Source: an uncultured Cocleimonas sp. (lineage in GTDB: Bacteria; Pseudomonadota; Gammaproteobacteria; Thiotrichales; Thiotrichaceae). Taken from it: a stretch of 64,000 bases of DNA. Every line of letters starts with the position of its first letter. The stretch's first letter is position 1. A program made the position numbers and the translations under genes. Where the stretch lies: NCBI RefSeq assembly GCF_947495625.1, contig NZ_CANLZW010000022.1, forward strand, positions 1-64,000. The letters are read 5' to 3'. Shown here in pieces: positions 46,069 through 56,023 of this stretch. Under the pieces are notes generated by a model that was given only the letters and a program-made list of their open reading frames with translations, made no database searches and was not told where the DNA came from.

Positions 46069-47105
46069 GTTCACATCCTTTGGAAAGAATCCAGCTAAAC
46101 AATGAATCCAATTGGCGTACCGTTTTAAAAAAAGCATTCAAAGATCCGTTGGAATTATTAGAGTTCTTAGGATTGGATCGCGCTGAATATTTAGATAAAG
46201 TTAAGACAGACAGTCGCTTTAAAATGTTGGTTCCATTGTCTTATGCCGAAAAAATGCAAAAGGGTGACTGGAATGATCCTCTGTTGCAGCAGGTGTTGCC
46301 GATCAACCAGGAAAATATTGAAACACGGGGTTTTGTGAATGATCCTATTGGTGACTTGCAGGCCGAAGCATCTTCAGGGTTACTCCATAAATATCAGGGA
46401 AGAGTTCTATTGGTAACAACCGGTGCATTTCCAGTGCATTGCCGTTATTGCTTTAGGAGAGAATTTCCTTATGCGGATTCATCGCCCGATAAAAAACAAT
46501 GGCAGAACACCTTAGATTACATTCAGGGCGACAACAGTATTCACGAAGTTATTTTTAGTGGTGGTGATCCTTTGATGTTGTCTGATGATCGCTTGCAGAA
46601 AATGTGTGTTGAAATTACAGCCATACCACATGTGAAAACATTAAGGTTCCACACCAGAGTTCCTGTATTCTTACCGGAAAGAATAAATCAAAGTTTGCGT
46701 AAAATGTTTACAGCACTATCTGCTGTTCAAGATATTCAGAAAGTTATGGTCGTTCACATTAATCATGCTAACGAAATCGATGAACATGTAAGTCGTGCTT
46801 TATCAGATTTAAGAAAAGATGGTTTTAGCTTGTTGAATCAATCCGTCTTACTGAAGGAAGTGAATGATGATGTCGCTACCTTGTCCGAGTTGAGTCATAA
46901 ACTCATGGCGAATCATGTTTTGCCCTATTACCTACATCAGTTAGATCGCATCCAGGGAGCCGCACATTTTGAAGTGGAAAGAGATCGGTCGATAAAGCTT
47001 ATGGAAGGCTTAAGAAACAACTTGCCTGGTTATTTGGTGCCAAGATTGGTTGAAGATATTTCCGGCAAACGGTCTAAGCTACCTATCGAAAAAAATCCTG
47101 AATAA
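46062..47105 (+). CDS. epmB: EpmB, lysine 2,3-aminomutase-like, missing one cluster cysteine
   Basis: The 347-residue protein matches EpmB along its length (FSGGDPLM, LNQSVLLKEVNDD, LPYYLHQLDRIQGAAHF) and keeps the candidate PLP lysine Lys339. EpmB makes (R)-beta-lysine for EF-P using a radical-SAM cluster held by CxxxCxxC. Here the motif reads Phe123-x3-Cys127-x2-Cys130: the codon TTT at 46428-46430 stands where TGT or TGC is expected. Loss of a cluster ligand should abolish activity. It is a recent mutation, a sequencing error, or a real divergence. The start is weak; AGAGGAAAA instead precedes a six-codon ORF at 46048 that overlaps it. Confidence 0.9.
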   Translation: MLSSHPLERIQLNNESNWRTVLKKAFKDPLELLEFLGLDRAEYLDKVKTDSRFKMLVPLSYAEKMQKGDWNDPLLQQVLPINQENIETRGFVNDPIGDLQAEASSGLLHKYQGRVLLVTTGAFPVHCRYCFRREFPYADSSPDKKQWQNTLDYIQGDNSIHEVIFSGGDPLMLSDDRLQKMCVEITAIPHVKTLRFHTRVPVFLPERINQSLRKMFTALSAVQDIQKVMVVHINHANEIDEHVSRALSDLRKDGFSLLNQSVLLKEVNDDVATLSELSHKLMANHVLPYYLHQLDRIQGAAHFEVERDRSIKLMEGLRNNLPGYLVPRLVEDISGKRSKLPIEKNPE

Positions 47106-47191
47106 TGTTAGTATTATCAAGAATAATAAAAATAAAAAACGATTTAAATACCATTTAAAAAGATAAAACTAACAATAATTAAGGTCGTCTC

Positions 47192-48931
47192 ATGAGTATC
47201 TCTTTGTTTAAGAAAAAAAATAATAGTAACGAAACTACTAAAAAATCTACTCCACAAGCTGAACCCAAATTAATTGATACTATCGATATTCGTACTGTAT
47301 CGAAGGCACGTTCCTGGGTTGGTGAGTTACCAATGATGGATATGGGTGAGACAACCAGACGTTTATTTGCTGGAATCACCAAACTTAATCAAGAGCCTGT
47401 ATCACCTCAGATTAGAATAGATGTGACAGAAATTTTGTTGCCTTATGTGAAAATGGCGTTAGAAAATTTAGACAGGCATTTTCAGACGCGTTCATTCCCT
47501 TTGCCTGAGAGAAGTCAAAAAGTATTTGACCTGAAAAGATCATTATTAATGGAGCTGGCGGGTTCGTATCAATTAGCAGCGCTTGATATGTTAACTAAAA
47601 ATTCTGTGTCTAAAAAGAAACTACTGGTTTCAATTGGCAGAGCTATTCAGTACATGAGCTCAGTCATTGTCAATGATTATGGGGTGTATGCTAAAAACCA
47701 GAAAACTATCTGGCATGATATTCATCACTTATATCTGCTTGCCTGCGAAAACAAAATTGAAACAAAAGAAATACCGCATAAAGATGATGTAAACGGTGAA
47801 AACTTTAGTATTGAAGAGCAATATAAATTAATTAATCTGGTTGCCTTGGCTGCTCCCAACACTTTGCGTCATGGAGAAGTCACCAAAGTACGCGAGTTTT
47901 TTGTTAAAACGCTTAATGAAGTATCTATTATTTCCAACCCAGACAACGTTAAGAGTAAGTTTGCACATATCGCATTAATGAATAGTGATGAGCCGGCAAA
48001 CTTAATGCCTGTCAGCGATTTACTGAATTCACCAACAAGCAGAATTTTTGATTTATCAAAAGTTATTAAACTCATAGACCAGTTTGTGAGCTTAAGTGAA
48101 GAGTCAGATTTGGGTGTCCACGATAAATTACCCATGCTAACGCACAGCTTGGCAAAGCGCTTAGTGTATGTTTTAACAACTATCCGTAATCGTCGTTATA
48201 AACGCTTTCTTCGCGAAGAGAAAGCTTCTTTGGTCATTAAGATGCAGGATGTGATTACGATGATTCGTGATAACGAGCCTGAATCTTTCATGGATCAAAT
48301 CAATGAAGATGTTGAGGATGATAATATCTATGAGGCGCTGGCCGCAGAAGACAATATCTCTAGTCCATGGTCTGATATTGATGTTGAAGCCTTGGCGGAT
48401 GAGCGTGAAGTACAGATTCACAGCTGGCAGATAGAAAATAGCAGTTCTGGTGGTTATGGACTAAAGCAGGTGAAAAATGAAGCAAGTACTGCTCGTGTAG
48501 GGGAGCTTGTAGCAATTAAAGACCCGAATGATACGGCTGGTTTATGGCAGGTTGCGGTAACACGCTGGATGGATGCCTTTAAAAACATAGGCCTTAAAAT
48601 GGGGCTAGAGATTCTTTCTCTACATGGAATGGTAGTTCAGGTTGATGAAATCTCAAACCGTGAGATTTCACAAAAACTACCGTTAGAAGGCGTTCTTCTT
48701 CCTACCATTGATGGCGCAAGGGATGAGGCTAATCTGATTTTCCCTGGTTTTATTTTCCAGCCTGAAGATGAGCTTGTTATTACACTAGGCACACGTCAAC
48801 AGCATGTTAGAATTACTGCAATAGATGATACAGTGGGTAATTTTGCCTATTGTAAATATGAAGTCTTAGAGAAAGAAGAATCAGCGGATGGTTCTTTAGA
48901 GTCTTTCGAAGATGTTTGGGAGTTTTTATAA
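47192..48931 (+). CDS. Large cytoplasmic protein of unknown function, weakly PilZ-like C terminus
   Basis: The 579-residue protein has no signal or membrane segment. Residues 1-370 are mostly helical. A C-terminal beta-rich part from about 405 has NSSSGGYGL, which fits the NxSxxG half of a PilZ motif, but I see no clear RxxxR before it. It might bind cyclic di-GMP or be a distant relative. It lies between epmB and the polysaccharide locus, where such control would make sense, but the assignment is weak. Confidence 0.7.
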   Translation: MSISLFKKKNNSNETTKKSTPQAEPKLIDTIDIRTVSKARSWVGELPMMDMGETTRRLFAGITKLNQEPVSPQIRIDVTEILLPYVKMALENLDRHFQTRSFPLPERSQKVFDLKRSLLMELAGSYQLAALDMLTKNSVSKKKLLVSIGRAIQYMSSVIVNDYGVYAKNQKTIWHDIHHLYLLACENKIETKEIPHKDDVNGENFSIEEQYKLINLVALAAPNTLRHGEVTKVREFFVKTLNEVSIISNPDNVKSKFAHIALMNSDEPANLMPVSDLLNSPTSRIFDLSKVIKLIDQFVSLSEESDLGVHDKLPMLTHSLAKRLVYVLTTIRNRRYKRFLREEKASLVIKMQDVITMIRDNEPESFMDQINEDVEDDNIYEALAAEDNISSPWSDIDVEALADEREVQIHSWQIENSSSGGYGLKQVKNEASTARVGELVAIKDPNDTAGLWQVAVTRWMDAFKNIGLKMGLEILSLHGMVVQVDEISNREISQKLPLEGVLLPTIDGARDEANLIFPGFIFQPEDELVITLGTRQQHVRITAIDDTVGNFAYCKYEVLEKEESADGSLESFEDVWEFL

Positions 48932-49017
48932 TAGGTAACAGTTTTGTTTCTTTTTTATAAACTTTTCTTCTTCTATGGGTTACTTAATTAAAAATAAAAT
49001 TTCAAGGATGAATTATT

Positions 49018-50184
49018 TTGAGTGATTTTTTACCTTTCGCCTTGCCACTCATTGGTGAGGACGAAATAAATGAGGTTGTAGATACTTTACGATCAGGTTG
49101 GTTAACAACGGGGCCTAAAACGGCCCAGTTTGAGAAAGACTTTGCTGAGTTTGTTAACGCAAAACATGCACTAGCGGTAAATTCTGCAACATCTGGCCTT
49201 CACCTTGCTTTGGAAGCAGTAGGAGTAGGTCCGGGTGATGTAGTTATTACAACGACTTATACCTTTACCGCTACGGCAGAAGTAATTAGATATTTGGGTG
49301 CTGATCCCATTCTTGTCGATATAGATCCCAAAACATTTAATATGAATCCGGAGCTTTTAAGAGAAGCTTTGGAGGGTCACGATAATGTTAAAGCAATCAT
49401 GCCTGTTCATTTTGCAGGGCAAGCCTGTGATATGGATGCTATTTTAGCCTTAGCTAAAGAGTTTGATGTTAAAGTCGTTGAAGATGCTGCTCATGCGCTT
49501 CCCACGACTTATAAAGGTAAAGTTATAGGCTCGTTGTCAGATATTACCGTTTATAGTTTTTATGTCACCAAGACAATTGCAACGGGTGAAGGTGGAATGA
49601 TTGCCACCGAAAACGAAGAATATCTCTCTCGTATGAAAACCATGCGTTTACATGGCATTAATCGTGATGTCTTCGACCGATATACTTCTGATAAACCTTC
49701 GTGGTTTTATGAAGTGGTAGAACCGGGTTATAAGTACAATATGACGGATATTGCTGCGGCTTTGGGAATTCATCAATTGAAACGAGCTTGCGAGTTTCAG
49801 CAACGTCGTGAATGGATGGCAACTCAATACAATCAAGCTTTTGCCTCTTTGCCTTTAAATACCCCTTATCTTGCGCGACCTGAAGATACACACGCCTGGC
49901 ATTTATATGTGCTCCAACTTGATTTGGAATCAATTACTGTCGATCGCAACCGTTTTATTGAACTCATGGCAGAGGAAAAAATTGGAACAAGCGTTCACTT
50001 CATCCCGTTGCACCTACAGCCATACTGGCGTGATCGTTACAACTACAAACAGGATGATTATCCCGTTGCTTTAGATGTATTTAATAGAGCCGTGAGTTTA
50101 CCCATTTATCCTAAAATGACCGATGAAGATGTGCAGAATGTTATCGATGCCGTGGTAAATGTTTGTGCCAAAGTCGCTAAATAA
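49018..50184 (+). CDS. DegT/DnrJ/EryC1-type sugar aminotransferase
   Basis: The 388-residue PLP enzyme starts with TTG after AAGGATG. It has [32 protein letters not shown] and the PLP lysine in [14 protein letters not shown]. It transfers an amino group to a nucleotide-linked 4-keto sugar, as PglE/WbpE/ArnB-type enzymes do. With the dehydratase at 50891 and the transferase at 50199 it probably makes a UDP-4-amino-4,6-dideoxy sugar. Confidence 0.92.
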   Translation: MSDFLPFALPLIGEDEINEVVDTLRSGWLTTGPKTAQFEKDFAEFVNAKHALAVNSATSGLHLALEAVGVGPGDVVITTTYTFTATAEVIRYLGADPILVDIDPKTFNMNPELLREALEGHDNVKAIMPVHFAGQACDMDAILALAKEFDVKVVEDAAHALPTTYKGKVIGSLSDITVYSFYVTKTIATGEGGMIATENEEYLSRMKTMRLHGINRDVFDRYTSDKPSWFYEVVEPGYKYNMTDIAAALGIHQLKRACEFQQRREWMATQYNQAFASLPLNTPYLARPEDTHAWHLYVLQLDLESITVDRNRFIELMAEEKIGTSVHFIPLHLQPYWRDRYNYKQDDYPVALDVFNRAVSLPIYPKMTDEDVQNVIDAVVNVCAKVAK

Positions 50185-50198
50185 GGGAATGTGTAAAC

Positions 50199-50792
50199 AT
50201 GCTTAGCAAACGTTTATTTGATTTGTTTTTTGTCATTCCTGGTTTGCTAGTTCTGGCTCCTTTTTTGTTGATAATTGCGCTTGTAATCAAGTTAAAAGAT
50301 GGTGGTAATGTACTTTTTAAGCAAGTTAGAGTGGGAAAGAATGGTAAATATTTTGATGTCTTAAAATTTAGAACCATGGTTTTGGATGCTGAAAAACTGG
50401 GCAACAAAGTAACTACGGGAGATGACCCGCGCATCACGCCTATCGGAAGAGTACTAAGAAAATACAAACTGGATGAACTTCCTCAATTAATCAATGTACT
50501 AAAAGGGGAGATGAGTTTGGTCGGTCCCAGGCCTGAAGTGCCTGAATATGTTGAGTTTTATCCAGAAGAAACACGGAGTATCGTGTTATCTGTACCACCT
50601 GGCATGACCGATAAGGCATCAATTGAGTTTGTAAACGAAAATGATTTACTAAGTGGATCGGAAGATCCAGTAAGTGATTATAAAAATAAAGTATTGCCGA
50701 TAAAACTTAAATATTACGTAGAGTATGTAAAAGAACGTTCTTTATGGATGGATTTTAAGCTAATCATCAAAACGGTGATCGCAATTTTTTAG
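50199..50792 (+). CDS. Priming sugar-phosphate transferase, PglC-like
   Basis: The 197-residue protein has one N-terminal re-entrant membrane helix and the catalytic set KFRTM, RKYKLDELPQ (the Asp-Glu pair) and GPRPEVPEY. Such small enzymes move a sugar phosphate from a UDP sugar to undecaprenyl phosphate and start an O-antigen, capsule or glycan. It is 14 bp after the aminotransferase. Confidence 0.93.
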   Translation: MLSKRLFDLFFVIPGLLVLAPFLLIIALVIKLKDGGNVLFKQVRVGKNGKYFDVLKFRTMVLDAEKLGNKVTTGDDPRITPIGRVLRKYKLDELPQLINVLKGEMSLVGPRPEVPEYVEFYPEETRSIVLSVPPGMTDKASIEFVNENDLLSGSEDPVSDYKNKVLPIKLKYYVEYVKERSLWMDFKLIIKTVIAIF

Positions 50793-50852
50793 ATACTTTT
50801 TTAATCTAACTTTCAAATAAACGATTTGAATCCAATACTAATAATTATAAGG

Positions 50853-50865
50853 CACCTCCCCACTT
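50853..50865 (-). repeat. Degenerate copy of the dispersed repeat, copy 11
   Basis: AAGTGGGGAGGTG on the minus strand differs from the core at two bases and has TATAG plus seven T on the plus side. ACCTC and GAGGT can pair before the T-run, so it may act as a terminator for the priming transferase. Confidence 0.6.
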
Positions 50866-50890
50866 ATAGAGGTTTTTTTGAAAACATAAA

Positions 50891-52849
50891 ATGATAAACG
50901 CAGTAAAACAATTCTTTTTAAAGCGAACACGAATGCAAAAGCGTTTATTCATACTTTTGCTCGATGCTTTATTCTTACCCATGCTTCTTTGGGCTTCATT
51001 ATCATTAGGTAAAAATGAGGTAATGTTCCCACATGCTGGTGAATGGTGGATTTTCCCATTAGCGTTAGCTATTTCATTTCCTGTTTTTATAAACTTTGGC
51101 TTGTACCGAGCGGTATTACGTTATTTTCGTAACCAAACGATATCCGCAATTTTACTCTCAACCTTAATAACGACCATTATCTGGGCGATTACGGTGAAAG
51201 TGACTGGTATGGCAGATTTGACCAAGTCTGGTGTAATTTTGTATTGGCTAAGCACCTTTACATTCATTGCCGGAAGTCGTTTACAGATTCAGCAATGGCT
51301 GTATGGGACCAATAACGATAATAAAACATCTAGGAAGCGTGTGTACATTTATGGTGCCGGGGAATCAGGTACTAAATTAGCCGCTTTATTAGATGGAGAT
51401 CCAGCTTATGTCGTAGAAGGTTTCATTGATGATAATGCATCGTTAAGAGGCTGGAATATGCTTGGTTTTGATGTGCAAAGTTATGATAAAACGGCTGCGA
51501 CATTGATGAATGCTCCAGAAAACACTGAAGTAATTATTGCCATGCCTTCGATAGATAGAGAGGAAAGGCAATTTATCATTGAAAGATTAGAACCCTTTCC
51601 GGTAAAGGTACGAATTATTCCTGCGATTGAAGATTTCGCGAGTGGTAATTTTAGAGTATCCGATATCAAAGATATCGATATAGATGATTTGTTGGGTAGG
51701 GAGCCGGTAAGTCCTGATAAGCAGTTATTGCCTGCGAATATTCATGGTAAAACGGTATTAATTTCGGGAGCGGGAGGTTCGATTGGTTCTGAACTTTGTC
51801 GACAGGCGCTTAACTTAAGACCGAAGAAACTTGTATTGCTCGAGCTGAGTGAGTTTGCCCTCTATAAAATCGAACAAGAACTGAATGAAATTTTGTCATC
51901 AGTGCATTTCAGTGTGGAAATTGAGAGAGTGTTAGGTTCAAGTGGAGATATAACGTTACTCGATAAGTTGTTTTCGAGAAATGAAATCCAGACGGTTTAT
52001 CACGCTGCTGCTTATAAACATGTGCCATTGGTTGAAGAGAACTCAGTAGCTGGAATCAAAAACAATGTATTCGGTACTAAAACTTTGGCAGAGAAGTCTT
52101 TGGCATCGAAAGTAGAAACATTTATTTTGATCTCTACCGATAAAGCTGTTAGACCGACTAATGTGATGGGGTGTACCAAACGTATAGCGGAGATGGTGTT
52201 ACAGTCATTAGCTAATAGCAAAAATTGTGAAACGACTTTTTCTATGGTCAGATTTGGTAATGTTCTGGGTTCATCAGGGTCAGTCGTGCCTAAATTCAGG
52301 CAGCAAATAGCGGATGGTGGTCCAATCACTGTTACACATAAAGAAATAACGCGTTACTTCATGTCAATTCCAGAAGCGGTTCAGCTTGTTATTCAAGCGG
52401 GAGCCATGGCTAAAGGCGGTGATGTTTTTGTTTTGGATATGGGTGAATCTGTAAAAATCACTGATCTGGCAACCAAAATGATTAGCTTGGCTGGTCTACA
52501 ACTTAAAGATCAATATAACCCTGATGGAGACATCGAAGTTAAATATTCTGGTTTGCGTCCGGGTGAGAAATTATATGAAGAGTTGCTAATTGGCGATAAT
52601 GTAAGTGGTACAAAACATAGTCGCATAATGCAGGCAAATGAAGAGTTTTTAAGTAAATCCCAGTTGGAAGTTCTTCTGAAAAACTTACAAAATACCTTAA
52701 CTGACGATAACCTTGATGAGATTAAAAAATCACTAACCAAGATCGTAAGTGGCTACACACCTTGGGAAAACACTGCAAATAACGACTCAGCCATCAGCAA
52801 TGATGACAAGGGTAAAGTGATTCCTATTAAGAAAAGTTACCCTGTATAA
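50891..52849 (+). CDS. UDP-sugar 4,6-dehydratase, WbpM/PglF-like
   Basis: The 652-residue protein has four N-terminal membrane helices, a CoA-binding-like domain with YIYGAGESGTKLA, and a Rossmann domain with GAGGSIGSEL (292-301), VYHAAAYKHVPLVE and ISTDKAVRPTNVMGCTKR. It turns UDP-GlcNAc into the 4-keto-6-deoxy sugar used by the neighbouring aminotransferase. It seems to begin a unit after the short hairpin at 50853. Confidence 0.95.
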   Translation: MINAVKQFFLKRTRMQKRLFILLLDALFLPMLLWASLSLGKNEVMFPHAGEWWIFPLALAISFPVFINFGLYRAVLRYFRNQTISAILLSTLITTIIWAITVKVTGMADLTKSGVILYWLSTFTFIAGSRLQIQQWLYGTNNDNKTSRKRVYIYGAGESGTKLAALLDGDPAYVVEGFIDDNASLRGWNMLGFDVQSYDKTAATLMNAPENTEVIIAMPSIDREERQFIIERLEPFPVKVRIIPAIEDFASGNFRVSDIKDIDIDDLLGREPVSPDKQLLPANIHGKTVLISGAGGSIGSELCRQALNLRPKKLVLLELSEFALYKIEQELNEILSSVHFSVEIERVLGSSGDITLLDKLFSRNEIQTVYHAAAYKHVPLVEENSVAGIKNNVFGTKTLAEKSLASKVETFILISTDKAVRPTNVMGCTKRIAEMVLQSLANSKNCETTFSMVRFGNVLGSSGSVVPKFRQQIADGGPITVTHKEITRYFMSIPEAVQLVIQAGAMAKGGDVFVLDMGESVKITDLATKMISLAGLQLKDQYNPDGDIEVKYSGLRPGEKLYEELLIGDNVSGTKHSRIMQANEEFLSKSQLEVLLKNLQNTLTDDNLDEIKKSLTKIVSGYTPWENTANNDSAISNDDKGKVIPIKKSYPV

Positions 52850-52981
52850 CTGAATGTTAAGAAAAAACGAGTCACATTTTTCTGTGTGCTCGTTATCGTA
52901 AGATGTTCCATCTATCCCTATTCTTTAAACTATAGTCGGTAATAGCTGTATATAAAACAGGGCTATCGTATTGTTCATCTT

Positions 52982-54670
52982 ATGATAAAAGGTGATTTAC
53001 AATGCGTGCTGATTGGTCAGAATAAACCATTATACTCTGAACTAGTAAGTACTCTAAGAGGGCAGGAAGCCCATTTTAGATTTAAACAGGTAGATAACTC
53101 CAAGAGAGCTATCATCAATAGTCTCAAGCGCTTGAGAAGCGCAAGTCTTGTGTTTATATCTGATGATGTACCATTCTCGTTGGAGAGTTTGTCTGATCTT
53201 GTCTGGCAATATGCCTCTGACAGTATCATCGTTATTCTGACGAAGAAGACACAATCTCTTTCATTGAAGACACCTTATGATAATACTCAAATATCAAAGC
53301 TTCACTTCGACAAAGATAAAAAAGAAACTATTCTGCAGCTCCAGTTTCTCCTTCAAACAGCCTTTATAAAATCAGACTTCAGGAAGTGTAAAACACTACT
53401 GGGTATTTCTGAAAAACGTTGCCAATGGCTGGTAGATTCAAGCAGAGAAGCGATTGCTTTTATTTCAAGAGATCTACATCTTTACGCAAATAGAACTTAC
53501 CTCAATCTTTTTCATTTGGACTCAATTCAAGAATTGAGATCACTCTCTGTTAGAGATTTTATCTCGGAAGATGAGCATCGTCTATTTGATGGATTTCAAA
53601 ATGATCAACTAAGAAAGCCAGACCTAAACCATTCATTAGTGTTAACGATGAAAAAGAAGAATGGAGCAACTTTCAGAGCAAACACTTATCTAATACCAAC
53701 AGTTTATAAAAGTAAAAAATGTTTACAATTCTGGGTTCGAGTAATGGGTGAAGTAGAAGACTCAAATCAAGTAAACTTAAGTGATTTCCCAGAATCTGAA
53801 AGTGTACCTAGCAAAGATACTGCAATTAAAAAGAAACAGGAAAAACGAGAACCCCCAAACCCTTTTGAGGTTTTATTGAAAAATGATAATGAAGGTAATT
53901 CTGAGACTATGAATACCAAACAAAAAAAGATCTATACACCTGCGAGTTTACTAAAAGGAATTATTAACCGGAAAGAGGCTGTAATCTCTACTAGTAGCTT
54001 AAAGCGTTTAAAGAAAAATGAATTGAAATTCGATAAATTCGATTCACATTATTTATTATCTTTGAAGGTGCCAATCGCTCAGAGAAAAGGTGTTGATGAT
54101 ATTCTGCAAGATCTCTCTGGGGCACGCTCACAAGAGGTCTGTTCCATTTTTTGGGATAAAGTGAAGCTTACTCGTCTTCTTCAAATTCTACTTAAGAAAC
54201 GAAATGTAGAGCCAAATTTGATTGTAAGATTGAATGGCGTGTCAGTGGCAGATAAACAATTTTTGGAGTGGTTGATTCCAGGACTAAGAAGATTAGGAAT
54301 CAAATCATCTCATATTACTTTTTTGGTACCTTCGCAAGTAAGCGAAAAGCAGGCTAAAGCGACAATAGTTTTCGCTAATAAAGTTCGTGCGTTTAATTGC
54401 CAAATAGCTTTGGAAGGCTTTGCTGTCTCAAAAGATTCCGTACAGTTGTTAAAGAGATTGCATCCTGAAATGGTGTCCTTGTCGTTGCCTTGGACAAGAC
54501 AGATTCAAGGAAATGAAAATAGAGAAATAGGTTTGAGCAGTGTAATTAGACAACTTGAATCTAAAGATATCAAAGTAATCGCACCTTGTGGGTTTAGCAT
54601 TGATATGAAAAAACTATTCATCCTATCGGGTGCTTCCTTCTGTCATGAAAGCTCTACTAAACATGGCTAA
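52982..54670 (+). CDS. PAS plus degenerate EAL protein, FimX-like
   Basis: The 562-residue protein has an N-terminal receiver-like region (LQCVLIGQNKPLYSELV), a PAS-like domain (WLVDSSREAIAFISRDLHLYANRTYLNLF), a charged linker and a C-terminal part that follows the EAL fold (LIVRLNGVSVADKQFLEWL, IALEGFAVSKDSVQLLKRL, VIAPCGFSIDMKKLF) but lacks the EAL catalytic residues. No GGDEF domain is seen. It looks like a cyclic di-GMP receptor or pseudo-enzyme resembling FimX. Its place inside the polysaccharide locus suggests control of glycan production or pili. Confidence 0.75.
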   Translation: MIKGDLQCVLIGQNKPLYSELVSTLRGQEAHFRFKQVDNSKRAIINSLKRLRSASLVFISDDVPFSLESLSDLVWQYASDSIIVILTKKTQSLSLKTPYDNTQISKLHFDKDKKETILQLQFLLQTAFIKSDFRKCKTLLGISEKRCQWLVDSSREAIAFISRDLHLYANRTYLNLFHLDSIQELRSLSVRDFISEDEHRLFDGFQNDQLRKPDLNHSLVLTMKKKNGATFRANTYLIPTVYKSKKCLQFWVRVMGEVEDSNQVNLSDFPESESVPSKDTAIKKKQEKREPPNPFEVLLKNDNEGNSETMNTKQKKIYTPASLLKGIINRKEAVISTSSLKRLKKNELKFDKFDSHYLLSLKVPIAQRKGVDDILQDLSGARSQEVCSIFWDKVKLTRLLQILLKKRNVEPNLIVRLNGVSVADKQFLEWLIPGLRRLGIKSSHITFLVPSQVSEKQAKATIVFANKVRAFNCQIALEGFAVSKDSVQLLKRLHPEMVSLSLPWTRQIQGNENREIGLSSVIRQLESKDIKVIAPCGFSIDMKKLFILSGASFCHESSTKHG

Positions 54671-54809
54671 TAAATGTACAATTAACAGGTAACATTATTT
54701 TCATATGACTTAATACTAATTGAATGTTGGCGCATTTCCAGTTTAATAACTAAAATAATACAAGTGAATCAACTATTTAAAATAAAATTATCCATAAAAA
54801 ACCTCCTTA

Positions 54810-54822
54810 AAGTAGGGGGGTG
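54810..54822 (+). repeat. AAGTAGGGGGGTG dispersed repeat, copy 12
   Basis: Exact core preceded by AAAAAACCTCCTT and ending 3 bp before the ATG at 54826. Its AGGGGGG (54814-54820) is the only Shine-Dalgarno-like sequence there. Confidence 0.9.
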
Positions 54823-54825
54823 TCT

Positions 54826-55950
54826 ATGAGTTTATCAATACGTGTTATCGACACTGATTCTGGTTTTTCCGATATTCAAAAAGACTGGGATACTTTGTAC
54901 GATAATTGCAATGCCGCTTCAATCTTCTCTAGTTGGGACTGGATGCATACCTGGTGGGAAGTTTTTAAAGAAACTCTCAAATCAGAATTATTTATTGTTT
55001 GTTTGTATGACCAGGATAATCTGGTTGGGTTAGCTCCTTTTCATATCGTATCTACATTTCCAAAGTCATGGATTCAGGGTAAAACACTTTGTTTTATCGG
55101 ATCTGGTGAAGAGAAGAAGGATATGATAGTTACCCAGTTTAACGATTTTATCGTTGCAGATGGTTATCAAGATCAGATGGTTGATCAAATGTCTTATTAC
55201 CTAGAGAATGCTTCTAATAAATGGAGTTTCGCAGACTTCGAGTTTCTTCTAAAAAATTCTTTAATAGCTAAATGTTTTTCAACTGCGGACACAAAAATTA
55301 TCAAAGAAGAAGTGCATTATGGTGTTCGCTTTACTGTCTCTGGGATGACAGATTTCGAGCAATATCAGTCTAAAATGGGTAAGCGCTGGAAAAAAATGTT
55401 TGCCAAAAAAAGTCGCATTTTATCTAGAGATGGTGAAGTCACAACAAAAGTCACTGAAGATTCTCAATCCATTGATGAGCTATTTGATCTTCTGTCAAAA
55501 ATGCATAGTTCTCGCTGGAATGATAGAACAAAACTAAATATATTTGATTCTAAGATTTTTAGAGACTTTCACTTAAAAGCATTAAAATGTTTAGTGCCTA
55601 AAGGTAAAGCATTTATCAAAACACTGTATTTAGATGAGATGCCATTAGCAACATATTACTGTTTTGTCGATAAGGGAGTGATTCATTATTACCAAAGTGG
55701 ATTTTATTCTGAAAATGCAAATCGTTATTCTCCTTTATTTATTCTGGTATGTAATGAAATCGGTGAGTCGATAAAAAATAATCAGGTTTTTGATTTTATG
55801 TTTTCTGATGCGGGTGATTCTTATAAAAAAGAACAATATGCCGCTGAAACTGAGCCAATGTATCGATTAAGGTGGTCACCCCATAAATATCGATTTACCC
55901 TTTTTAATATCGCTAAATTTATCCAGTTGAAAATACTTAAAGTCGATTGA
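54826..55950 (+). CDS. GNAT/FemAB-type acyltransferase of the CelD/BcsL group
   Basis: The ATG at 54826 gives 374 residues. It has SIFSSWDWMHTWWEVF, GLAPFHIV, GKRWKKMFAKKSRIL, ATYYCFVDKGVIHYYQSGF and DFMFSDAGDSYKKEQY, matching the Acetyltransf_6 group often found in exopolysaccharide loci. It probably acylates a sugar or glycolipid. A GTG two codons upstream is unlikely because it lies within the binding site formed by the repeat. Confidence 0.87.
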   Translation: MSLSIRVIDTDSGFSDIQKDWDTLYDNCNAASIFSSWDWMHTWWEVFKETLKSELFIVCLYDQDNLVGLAPFHIVSTFPKSWIQGKTLCFIGSGEEKKDMIVTQFNDFIVADGYQDQMVDQMSYYLENASNKWSFADFEFLLKNSLIAKCFSTADTKIIKEEVHYGVRFTVSGMTDFEQYQSKMGKRWKKMFAKKSRILSRDGEVTTKVTEDSQSIDELFDLLSKMHSSRWNDRTKLNIFDSKIFRDFHLKALKCLVPKGKAFIKTLYLDEMPLATYYCFVDKGVIHYYQSGFYSENANRYSPLFILVCNEIGESIKNNQVFDFMFSDAGDSYKKEQYAAETEPMYRLRWSPHKYRFTLFNIAKFIQLKILKVD

Positions 55951-56023
55951 GTTACTATAAATAAATTGAACAATAAGACACATACAGTCACAAAATAACT
56001 AAAAATAATATAAAGAGACAATT

